Origin: Elysia crispata | Taxonomy: Eukaryota; Mollusca; Gastropoda; Plakobranchidae | Assembly (NCBI GenBank): GCA_033675545.1 | Contig: JAWDGP010001428.1 | Coordinates: forward strand, 308,501-372,500 | Direction: 5' to 3' | Length of the DNA stretch: 64,000 nt | Shown: piece by piece, positions 12,345 through 20,300 of the stretch | How the letters are laid out: the number at the start of each line of letters is the position of its first letter | How positions within the stretch are numbered: the stretch's first letter is position 1 | The notes under the pieces: generated by a model | Databases searched by the model: none | Seen by the model: the letters and a program-made list of their open reading frames with translations, nothing else | Told to the model about the DNA's origin: nothing | Program-made: the position numbers and the translations under genes

Positions 12345-15300
12345 AATCATCAAGCTGGTATTCGGTCAAATAATATTTGGTTGGTTTAACCCATGTAACA
12401 ATGGTGATAAATGTTGTACCACTGCTGATTAGTGGAATGTCATACTCTCTAGCAACATGTCAGCTCCTCTCTAACAATGGTAATAAGTCGAGAATCATAC
12501 AATCTCTATCGCTGATAGTGAGTGGATGATAAGAAAGTTCTTTCCCCAAGATATTTGCAATATAATATGTTTTGTTTCGTGTTGAAGAGGAGAACGAATA
12601 AGTCCCAAAACAAAAACAAAAAAAAAACAAAACAAAAGGCCAACTCAATGTTTCTTATCCTTTATATCATAGAGATTTGTTCATTTTTTTTTCTCAGTAA
12701 TGCTTCATTTCTCTTACAAAACAGAGGGATTAACAAAAATATGTTAAAAGTAGCGCATATTATTTTACTTTTGTGTGTGAGTAAATAGAGCTGTGCAGTT
12801 TTGATAAGTTTTATCTTCCTGTGCACTGCCTGGATGTCATACCTTTGCGTTTTTTGGACTTGCTAAAAGCTTTGGGTGTGACACTTTTCTCAGTCAGTGG
12901 AGGAACTTCACACCAATTTTTTCCCCCCTGAAATGTATGGATCCTTACATATTTAAACTTTTTTTTTCTTTTAAAAAGAGAGATTTGCTTTTGGTTAAGC
13001 AGAAGAGAAAGGACTTCTCCAAGTGCATGTAATGATGTTATTAGTGCAAGCAATCTTTCAGACATGTAATACACACTGGTTTATTTCACCACAAGAGTGG
13101 ACCTGAACTCTTTGTCTACATTTTTAGTTGCTCATTTGAAAGTTTTCCCTCTAAGCTTCATAAGTATTGAGGAATCTGGTTTTAACCTTGTTGTTGTATA
13201 AAGTTGATCATTATTTGTAATCATCTTGATACACTGCATAAAGTTTTAAATGTTTTCATCTCTCGACTTCAGTGGTTAACATTGGTTCTAATAAATGCAT
13301 TAAAAAAAAAAAAAAAAGAATGAATTAGGAAATAAAGAGAAAAACAAAACGTATTAGTCAACAGCATTACTTTTATCTATTTTTCAAAATGATATCAATC
13401 CCAATTTCCATTTTAAAAGATAAATGCAGTCTATATTTATACCTTTAAGGTATTGTTTTTTTTGTTGCTGTCTGTTTTTTTCAAAGTCTAAGCGAAAATA
13501 TGTTATGTTTTAAGAAAAGAAAAGGAGTATCATAAATAATATATCTTTATATTTATGAGAATGTCTAGATTTACATCGTTATGGTAATTTTTATCCAAAA
13601 TAAAGAAAGATTGGTGGTGGCTACAAAGCCTTTACGCATCCATATATACATCTATAATATAATACAAAGGAGTGGGTATTGGTGACCAAGATAATCTATT
13701 AGTGTTGGTATAGGTATAGGTAAGCAATATTCATGCATAGAATGTGAATAACAGGTCTGTGAGGCTTGAATCTAGGCAAAGTGTTGAGATGTTGTGTCTA
13801 TCTATTCTCACAAAAACTTCTCCCCCCCCCCCCTCCCTCTCACATCGGTTTCCTCATCCTGAGAGAGTCACCTCACTCTATCAAAGACAAAAAAATATAG
13901 TCTTTTAAATTAGTGTAAAATAATGCATACTCAGATTTTACTTACACCTACCTCTGATTTAGACCTTCTGAAAACCTTAAAATCTCACATGGTAACATAA
14001 GGCTTAAGAAAAATCATAGGATTTTTTACTGCCTTTAGGAATATTAAGGACAAATCCCTTAGAATATGCTGTAATCCATTTCGTAAGTCATTTTCGGATC
14101 CCTGCACACTGGAAATGTATGTTGCTTTTCATGATCTGGCAAACACTGTTTTTGTAAAATTGGCATTTAGCAAGGAACAGGTCTCCCATTTTGGCTTAAC
14201 AGTACCTTTGAATTATATTAGAATTTATGTACAGAAAAGTTTAAGATCTCGATAATCATAGATAAAAACCATTTTTTTTCTATACATTTTTCAAGTATGT
14301 AACTCGTAATACCAAAGGATATATCACTTCCCTTGCCCCGTATCCACTTTCTTGATAAACATGTCGCCCAGCCTTTTTCCTGCCTCCCTTTAGCTCTCAA
14401 AAACATAAAAAAAATTTTAAGAAATAACGGATCTGAATTGTGAAAGTATAACTGGTGGCTCAGGTGTAATTATATTTAAACAAAATTTTTTTTCTCATGT
14501 TTTGACGATGTCTTACCTAAGAAATAAGACAGTTTAAAAAAAAACATTTTTCTCATCTTTTGACGATGTCTTACCTATGAAATGAGACAGTTTTCAAGAA
14601 ATTTTTTAAGATAGTTTTTAATTAAACTTACTCTCATATATTTTGAAAAAAAAAAAAATTGCTGCATGTAGATTTTTTCTCTTTTTTCTCATTGCACCAT
14701 CTGTAGAATATTTACATTACATAAAATCGGACCATCTTAACTTTTAAATTAGATGTAGAAATTTTTTTTTCTAATCTTGTTTTTATTGAAAGTCATTACT
14801 TTGAAACAAATTTTTTTTTGTGAATACTCTTTTTTTGTCTTAAAGTTATAGATTATCACATTATACATACCAGAACTTGTAAGTCTTTCTGGTGAACTTC
14901 CTTTTTTACACCATTTTCTCAGAGAGGATCATCCTGAACAAAATTAATTTATCACACATATTGTTTGAGGATAAAGTGTAGAGATTATTCTTTCATACAG
15001 TTTTCTTTTGGTTTTGTTAAAATTTATTCAAACACATAGGCTTTTAACAATCTCTAGTCTTCTAAGTTTCTATTCACTTTAATGATTAATGGTCATATTT
15101 ATTTAAGATATTTAACGTTTTCTTACTCTTAAAGAATACAAATTATTTTTAATGCTTAACGAAAAGTGAGAAAAAAAACAATAAGCAACCAGCAAAAAAT
15201 TAACTTTTTACCAGCAATATAAAGTACTATCCTGTAGACTTTGTTGGTTCAGCTAAAATATTGAAAATTTATTCATCATCAAATTTACAGAATACAATTA

Positions 15301-18300
15301 TATTCATTCCATTGACAAGAAAAAAAAAAAGGAAACCAAAACCCAGAAGCAACAGTTCTTTGACCTCAACGTAAAGTTACAATCTGTAGACTTTTAAAGT
15401 TGGTTAAATAAAGACACTGAGAATTTAGCCTTGTGAAATATACAGAATGCAAATTATTTTTAATGCTTTGTGGCAGTGAAAATGAGGATAAGAACAAAGA
15501 AAAAAACAAAAAAAAAAAAAAAAAAAAGCAAAACAAAACAGGAACAACAGTTCTTTGATCTGAAATATAATGAGTCACTAAGAAGTTATTCTCTTCCATT
15601 TAACAGTAAAAAACTGAAACAAGTGACTGCTCTCTTATGGTTTTATAGTTTGAATTCCAAACATTGTAGTGACAGTATTAAATGAGTTTTTCTCTATGTC
15701 TTTTAGTGCACAAGACAAGAACGAGAGCTAAATAGTCCATCTCTTCAGAGAAAGCCGCCTGGGAAGAATTTTTTTGTCCAGTAAAATGTAATGTTTTCTC
15801 TATCATTATCCATTTACCTCTTTTCTTCACTCTCACAGCCCCAACATCAATGCGGATATGTTGGTGTCCAGCCTTATGGGAGGAGACATGGGTGCTACTC
15901 ATCCGCTGCTGCGACCCGGCGGAGAAGATTTTGATGAAAGGCCAGGGACACCAAATATCGTCATCTCCTCAGACCCAGGATCAGAGAGTAAGACCAAGGC
16001 TGGAACGGCCATAGACTCAGACTCAAGTGATGAGGCATGAGAGGAGTATGGAGGGACAATGTTTAGATTGTCAAAGGGAGTTAACTAATTATTCAATTTA
16101 TAGTCTCAAAACCTTTGGAGATGGGATGCCTCAATGCTTATAAGATTTGGAAAGTCTCACCATTTTCTCCCTCATGTTTTGTACACTCAAGCAATTGAAA
16201 GTCCATAATTTTGGATTGCATTTCATTTCTTTCTTTGGTTTAGTGGATAGGAGTGTATCTTTTACCAATCTCTTAATTTTTTCCTTGATTTTTTTTTTTT
16301 GGCAGTTGCCATTCGTAAGCGTACCAGTAGATCAAAATCCATCATGGACGACAACAGGCACATAGATGCTTCGGGTCTTCGTAGCCTCTTGATGTCAACA
16401 CGCCGAAACAGTCACATGGTAGGTCAACAGTGTGGATGGAGAAAATTTTCCATCTTTCATGGTTGGTTAATGCAATGCTGGATGTTCAGGACCTATTTCC
16501 GCGATTGAATTCAAAATCTGAAACCCTCAATTGATACTTTGCTGACAAGTGGCATACAGCTATTCTGAGCTAAAAAGACTTCAAGCAACCCAACTGGTAT
16601 GTGAAAAGTTTGCCTTACACTCCATCTCGAAACTTTTTTAGAAGCCAAAAATCACATAATCTATGTGATATGGCCAGACAAAGGTGAAAAAGCCATTGAA
16701 AAATTAAGTCTATAATTGCTAATGCATTGCTCAAGCCAACGTAGACCTTTAAGCACTTCTGTGATGAATGTGTATGAGAATAAGGATGAGACAATGAAGT
16801 CCCCAGCCTGCAGTCCTATATCTAAGAGAAAAGATGCAAAGAAATCTGCTGTGAACTTTTTAAGATCAGGTGAAACAATTTCTAGTTGTATAGCAGTTTT
16901 CTCAATAGCACTTTCCAGAAGAAGCAGTTGGATTTGAGACTTCAAACTTCATCTTTTCATAGCTGTACAAATTCGGATCTTTGGAAGCTCATTTGTCCAC
17001 AAACAGCAGGTAGAAGCCTGCAAGCACAACAATTTTAAGTAAATTGTGCTGAAATTCTCATTGAAATGTGTAAGAAAAGGTGAAAAATGCACTAAATTGT
17101 TGCCTTAAGATTTGGCATATTTAGGAAATTTCATGCAAAATTACACAAAGTCTTTGGGTATATATAAACCTGGCTTTAACCAAAATAAGAGCAAAGGCTA
17201 AGTCCCTGAACATTTTATACTTAAATGAACCACGCTGTTTTTACAATTATTCTCAACAAGAATGTCCAAATTAGAATGCATGTTAATTCTATATAGTGGC
17301 ATCACAAACATAACTGTGTAGATATGAACTCTGTACATATTTCAACAATGAAGGATGGTAGAAAGAAAGAGTTTATTTATTTTTTTTTTTTTACAATCTT
17401 ACACCTGCCGTAAAGGCCATAACACCATCAAAACAGTTTTGAGATGCTTTCTATATTCTTACCTGATTGTATAAAAATAAGAAATTTTTTTTCTTGGAAT
17501 TCATGAACATCTCAAAAGGTTTGATTTAACTTATAAAGAGGAGGTGTGCCACATGTGAAGAGTCCTTAAGTTTGTGTTATTGAAACCAGTAGTAAAGCCT
17601 TTTTTTTGCTTTGTTTTTTTTCTGTCAGTCTATTATCCATATTTTCTTGATTAAAATTGAAATTAGAATATTTTGATTGTATTTAGATCTTTGTTTTAAT
17701 TACATCTTTGAAAAATTAAACAAATCTTATTTCAGTTTGTTGATTAACATTATTGTGTTTTATAGCTCTATCAATTTATTTATTTTTCTTCAATGTTTGC
17801 TTCTTTCACTCCCCCCATAACCCTCAACAGATGGTCACAAGGTATGACCGTAACCTTACCACTCAGCATGGTGGAGACATGCAGATGTCCGACATCCAGC
17901 GACGTAAGACAACCAGGAACCGTGGACTTCAGAGATTGTTCAGCGTCGTAGGCAGTGGCGCAAATTCTCCAGTTACAGCATCACCAGCGCAAAAGCGAAA
18001 GTCATGGTGTGAAGCAGAGTCGGAGGTAATGTGTGAAGCATAGTCTAAGGTATGTGAAGCAGAGTCTGAGGTAAATATGTGAAGCAGGGTATGAGGTAAT
18101 GTGTGAAGCAGGGTACGAGATATTGTGGGAAGCAGAGTCTGAGGTAATGTGTGAAGCAGGGTATGAGATAATGTGTGAAGCAAGGTATGAGGTAATGTGT
18201 GAAGCAGGGTATGAGGTAATGTGTGAAGCAGAGTATGAGGTAATGTGTGAAGCAGAGTATAAGGTAATGTGTGAAGCAGAGTCTGAGGTTATGTGTGAAG

Positions 18301-19777
18301 CATAGTCTAAGGCATGTGAAGTAGAGTTTGAGGTAATGTGTGAAGCAAGGTATGAGGTAATGTGTGAAGCATAGTTTGAGGAAACGTGTGAAGCATAGTC
18401 TGAGGTAATGTGGGAAGCACGGTATGAGGTAATATGTGAAGCAGGGTATGAAGAATATGTGAAGCAGGGTATGAAGAATATGTGAAGCAGGGTATGAGGT
18501 AATGTGTGAAGACAGTCTGAGGTAATCTGTGAAGGAAGGTATGAGGTGATGTGTGAAGCAGGGTATGAGGTAATGTGTGAAGCAGGGTATGAGGTAATGT
18601 GCAAAGCAGATTCTAAGTTATGTGAAGCAGAGTCTGAGGTAATGTGTGAAGTATAGTCTGAGGTAATGTGTGAAGCAGAGTATGAGGTAATGTGTGAAAC
18701 AAGAGTCTGAGATAATGTGTAAATGTCAAAAGTTTTTGTTTTATAATCATTGTTCAATTGTAGGATGTCTCAGTCTTTTTTTTTGTTTTATTTTTTTGTG
18801 AAGAAAGGCATTTTTTTTTAGTTATCTCAAGTGAAGTATCAAAAATGAAATATGTGCTCATATGAAATTCATTTGTACTTTTCTAAAGATATGTTTTGGT
18901 TAGTGATTTTAATGGAAAAACCAGGGCTTCTTTTGGCAGCTCATAGGTGGCTTTGGGGCTTTTCAAGGGGCAATTGCAAGGTAGTGCTTGCTAACTATTC
19001 AAAGAATACAATGGGTGCTCAATGTTGAACCAGGGTAAATTATCTTTCGGAAAAATCCTATATTCTAAAGTAGCCAAATTGTGCAAGCAGATTTACTGAG
19101 CACGTATTTTGCTAAGTGGTTTTCAATTTCACTGAAATATTTAAAAAATCAGAGCATTTCTATGGTAGCTTCCAACCGACTCATGAGTTGGAGATTCATG
19201 CATAAGTGAGAAAAGCTATTAGGAGGCAATATCAGTTTTGTTAATCTGGTCCGAGTCATTCTGACTTTTCATGAATCCAACCAGACATAGATTTCTATTG
19301 AAAAGGCAGGGGTGGAAAATCATTTATTTACAAGTCTAATTTTCTTCCTCTTAACAGGTTGCTTGCGAAAGAAGTAAACACCCACAAGGTCCCAGGCATG
19401 CAGCAACAATTGACTTGGGAGGCGGAGTCGGAAGACTGGGCACAGTGGACCCCGTTGGCCCAAACATGCTTGCAAAGCAGCTGGACTCTGTTTTTGAAGA
19501 GGAGGAGGAGAAAAACCCGTCAAACAGAAGATCGGCAGATAATGGCGAGGAAGACCATGAAGGCCTGAAACATCACAAGAGTATGTTGAAGCGCCAGGTT
19601 GGGATGGACAGATCAACGCCATCCCCTTTGAACGACCGCAGCAAAAGTGGTTCTAAGGAAAGCAAACAGGACCCCATACTGAACATTCAGGACGAGGGGG
19701 AGGGCTCGATGCCCATGTCAGATATCAAGAACAGAGAGAACTCGGGAGACAAGCCTGATCGAGACAGCAGGGTTTGA
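2661..19777 (+). CDS. SLC9A: Na+/H+ exchanger, SLC9A1-A5 type, 3' part (12 exons, spliced)
   Basis: Electroneutral exchanger of external Na+ for internal H+ at the plasma membrane, controlling pH and volume. Twelve exons with AG/GT borders join in a single frame: 2661-2743, 3150-3278, 3651-3740, 4140-4205, 5610-5716, 6804-6863, 8199-8243, 9152-9184, 15839-15987, 16306-16418, 17831-18025 and 19358-19777; total 1490 nt, 495 residues plus stop. Exon 2 carries the family hallmark AYGGLRGAVCFSL, followed by FTVFVQ-GITIKPLVYLL at the end of the membrane domain. The segment INDHMMAGMEEIIGEHG matches the start of the exchanger cytoplasmic domain. Later exons give a serine- and basic-rich tail (RKRTSRSKS, RRKTTRNRG) and an acidic segment FEEEEEKN. 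The N-terminal membrane helices are encoded left of the window. The paralogue within SLC9A1-A5 cannot be fixed from this part. Microexon inclusion and the end of exon 11 may vary between transcripts. Confidence 0.92.
3150..3278 (+). CDS. SLC9A: NHE exon 2: YGGLRGA signature and last transmembrane helices
   Basis: Acceptor ccttacag, donor GTGAGG, 43 codons, phase 0 at both ends. AYGGLRGAVCFSLVALL is the most conserved transport-domain motif of SLC9A proteins; MTTTLAVILFTVFVQ is the next helix. This exon alone identifies the family. Confidence 0.96.
3651..3740 (+). CDS. SLC9A: NHE exon 3: GITIKPLV, end of membrane domain
   Basis: Acceptor ttacttcag, donor GTTAGA (weak but GT). Thirty codons, phase 0: GITIKPLVYLLQISLAP then EKSRSMYQELSIH. 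G-TIKPLV is conserved at the inner end of the last helix; the rest begins the lipid-binding cytoplasmic segment. Without the donor, the frame would run on to a stop at 3825-3827, so that extension is intronic. Confidence 0.92.
4140..4205 (+). CDS. SLC9A: NHE exon 4: juxtamembrane regulatory segment
   Basis: Acceptor ctccaccag, donor GTGAGC, 22 codons, phase 0. INDHMMAGMEEIIGEHGRNH plus FR corresponds to the family stretch F-DHL-AGIEDI-G, near where calcineurin-homologous proteins bind SLC9A members. That binding is known for the family and not shown here. Confidence 0.92.
4206..5609 (+). other. NHE intron holding a 64-bp tandem array
   Basis: AT-rich intron without coding signal apart from the array described at 5231-5490. 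The short open frames over the array are repeat translations. Confidence 0.75.
5231..5490. repeat. 64-bp tandem repeat, about 4 copies
   Basis: The phrase TCTTGTGTTACAAAGC recurs at about 5263, 5327, 5391 and 5455, exactly 64 bases apart. The two middle units are nearly identical and the outer ones diverged. The unit length is not a multiple of three, so it is not a protein repeat. Confidence 0.95.
5610..5716 (+). CDS. SLC9A: NHE exon 5: cytoplasmic tail segment
   Basis: Acceptor ccctttcag, donor GTGAGT, ends in phase 2. It encodes EKLAFLDSKYLKPWLEVDP and on to FYENLLLK. The order of charged and aromatic residues follows the D-F-K-Y--PLL stretch of animal exchangers. The next exon completes the lysine codon. 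Confidence 0.9.
6804..6863 (+). CDS. SLC9A: NHE exon 6: tail segment
   Basis: Sixty bases, acceptor cctctcctcag, donor GTATGT, phase 2 in and phase 2 out. It encodes (K)EHYNYLKLSGAKTPENMPE(M). The symmetrical phase means it could also be skipped without loss of frame. Confidence 0.85.
6864..8198 (+). other. NHE intron
   Basis: AT-rich, with several oligo-A/T runs and no coding signal on either strand. The 110-residue minus-strand frame at 7757-8089 is low-complexity and unsupported. Confidence 0.7.
8199..8243 (+). CDS. SLC9A: NHE exon 7: 45-bp microexon
   Basis: Acceptor ccgttcag, donor GTATGT; phase 2 on both sides. It encodes (M)FEGSSLNEDTMNYL(R). The frame fits both neighbours exactly and both splice sites are strong, but its small size makes constitutive use uncertain. 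It resembles the next microexon in ending YLR followed by GTATGT. Confidence 0.75.
9152..9184 (+). CDS. SLC9A: NHE exon 8: 33-bp microexon
   Basis: Acceptor taacctgtag, donor GTATGT; phase 2 on both sides. It encodes (R)SKDQGVLGYL(R). Skipping exon 7, exon 8 or both keeps the frame, which is typical of a cassette pair. Confidence 0.65.
11411..11790 (+). mobile_element. Possible Helitron-like or other dispersed element fragment
   Basis: It begins TCTATATATATGAAAGCGG, similar to the TC-TATATATA 5' ends seen in many invertebrate Helitrons. At 11692-11770 it contains a core (GTGGCTAAGAATTCCCAGC ... GGCAG ... ATGCACTTAACGCGAAAA) that recurs, diverged, near 41960, 51700, 59500-59590 and 61280-61310. 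No 3' hairpin-CTRR end was identified, so the class is a guess; that it is a dispersed repeat is better supported. Confidence 0.45.
12270..12343. repeat. (ATT)n microsatellite, about 24 units
   Basis: Perfect ATT triplets inside the large exchanger intron. Confidence 0.97.
14480..14600. repeat. Direct duplication of about 75 bp
   Basis: The phrases TTTGACGATGTCTTACCTA, GAAAT-AGACAGTTT and the preceding T-rich run occur twice in a row, at about 14500 and 14560, with few differences. Confidence 0.85.
15839..15987 (+). CDS. SLC9A: NHE exon 9: tail segment GDMGATHPLL
   Basis: Acceptor ctctcacag receives phase 2 from exon 8 (or from exon 7 or 6). Donor GTAAGA at 15988 leaves phase 1. It encodes (S)PNINADMLVSSLMGGDMG and on to PNIVISSDPGSE. 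The donor lies inside an open frame that would continue to a stop at 16040 if the intron were kept. Confidence 0.85.
15988..16040 (+). CDS. Possible alternative C-terminus by intron retention
   Basis: If the donor at 15988 is not used, the frame continues through SKTKAGTAIDSDSSDEA to TGA at 16038-16040. The extension is acidic and serine-rich, like other exchanger tails, and lacks the later exons. This is an inference from the open frame only. Confidence 0.35.
16306..16418 (+). CDS. SLC9A: NHE exon 10: basic regulatory segment
   Basis: Polypyrimidine tract and acceptor ggcag, donor GTAGGT. Phase 1 in, phase 0 out. It encodes (I)AIRKRTSRSKSIMDDNRH then IDASGLRSLLMSTRRNSHM. The L-LL----R-NS pattern followed by YDR-NLT in the next exon matches the conserved exchanger tail block L-LL--N---R-R--SYNRH-L. 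RKRTSRSKS holds several candidate basophilic-kinase sites. Confidence 0.87.
16419..17830 (+). other. NHE intron with unassigned minus-strand ORF
   Basis: AT-rich. A 94-residue minus-strand open frame (16661-16945) has mixed composition and could be a transposon remnant, but no domain is recognised. No exchanger exon was seen inside. Confidence 0.55.
17831..18025 (+). CDS. SLC9A: NHE exon 11: YDRNLT block, ends at a minisatellite donor
   Basis: Acceptor cctcaacag, 65 codons, phase 0 in and out. It encodes MVTRYDRNLTTQHGGDMQMS, then DIQRRKTTRNRGLQRLF, and ends AQKRKSWCEAESE. RRKTT is a good PKA-type site. The donor GAG|GTAATG at 18026 is the first of a series of near-identical copies in the minisatellite that begins inside this exon. 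Reading on without splicing gives VMCEA and a stop at 18041-18043. Confidence 0.85.
18007..18720 (+). repeat. 24-bp minisatellite copying the exon 11 splice border, about 29 units
   Basis: Units run GTAATGTGTGAAGCAGAGT plus ATGAG, with point changes and occasional indels. The first unit holds the last 15 exon bases (codons CEAESE) and the first bases of the intron. About twenty units keep a GAGGTAATG donor-like sequence. The unit is 8 codons long, so both strands show long but meaningless open frames (251 residues on the minus strand). Confidence 0.96.
18721..19357 (+). other. Rest of last NHE intron
   Basis: No coding signal. It ends in the pyrimidine-rich acceptor TTTTCTTCCTCTTAACAG. Confidence 0.7.
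19358..19777 (+). CDS. SLC9A: NHE last coding exon: acidic/basic C-terminus
   Basis: Acceptor ctcttaacag, phase 0, 139 codons and TGA. It encodes VACERSKHPQGPRHAATIDL, the acidic stretch DSVFEEEEEKNPSNRRSADN, then KSMLKRQVGMDRSTPSPL and a polar end finishing DKPDRDSRV. It is GC-richer than the surrounding sequence and its codon use is typical of coding DNA. The final RV* resembles a short C-terminal ligand motif, without proof. Confidence 0.85.
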   Translation, partial: VACERSKHPQGPRHAATIDLGGGVGRLGTVDPVGPNMLAKQLDSVFEEEEEKNPSNRRSADNGEEDHEGLKHHKSMLKRQVGMDRSTPSPLNDRSKSGSKESKQDPILNIQDEGEGSMPMSDIKNRENSGDKPDRDSRV

Positions 19778-20300
19778 GGGGAAATAACTTGCGTAAGACT
19801 CAAGTGTTTGATCCAAAAAAGGTTTACGGGAGAAAGAGGGATCAGAGACTTGTGAGAGTTGTCTATTTTAGAGAGTTATGGCTGACTCAATGGTTGTATA
19901 GTATAGAAACATTTTGAATGAGTCGACTGGCCTAACACAAAACTGATAAGAATATTTAGAGTTTTAAATAGGCTGGTTGGCTGCAGACTTTGTCTTCCAA
20001 GAATAGAAAGTTCAGACAGAGAGCTTGCTTGAGATGATTTAGATATAAAGATTTGACTGGGGCAGCTGGCTTGAGACAAATGTGTCAGGGGAGAAAAATT
20101 TGGGTGGGACAGTTTGTCTACATCAAACATGGTAGGGATTTCATGCTTGAAGGTGGTTAGAGCTGGCAAGACAGGATTTTTGTAAATAACCATGCTCTTC
20201 AAGCCGATCAAGGGTACATAATTTTCATTGAAATTCTACATCGTTTTATGCTGCATGTTCCTCAAATGATAAAGAGAACGTTCTGAATAAATTGCAAACT
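19778..20300 (+). other. Probable NHE 3' UTR with degenerate about 47-bp repeat
   Basis: After the stop, six loose copies of a phrase like CAGCTGGCTTGAGACAAA recur about every 47 bases (19922, 19970, 20019, 20060, 20107, 20150). An AATAAA at 20286-20291 could serve polyadenylation. The 111-residue minus-strand frame here is explained by the repeat. Confidence 0.5.

Larger units (their letters stand above)
9185..15838 (+). other. Large NHE intron (6.65 kb)
   Basis: AT-rich intron. It holds a possible mobile-element piece (11411-11790), an (ATT)24 array (12270-12343) and a duplicated 75-bp segment (14480-14600). A candidate 9-base exon between a CTCAG and a GTAGGT near 10690-10710 is too short to support. 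I saw no further exchanger exon. Confidence 0.65.

Noticed and set aside
16661-16945. 94-residue minus-strand frame in an exchanger intron
   Set aside because: Mixed composition but no recognised domain; kept only as a possible transposon scrap.
18002-18757. 251-residue minus-strand open frame (HITSYPASHITSD repeats)
   Set aside because: Translation of the 24-bp minisatellite; the unit is a multiple of three, so stops are absent by repetition only.
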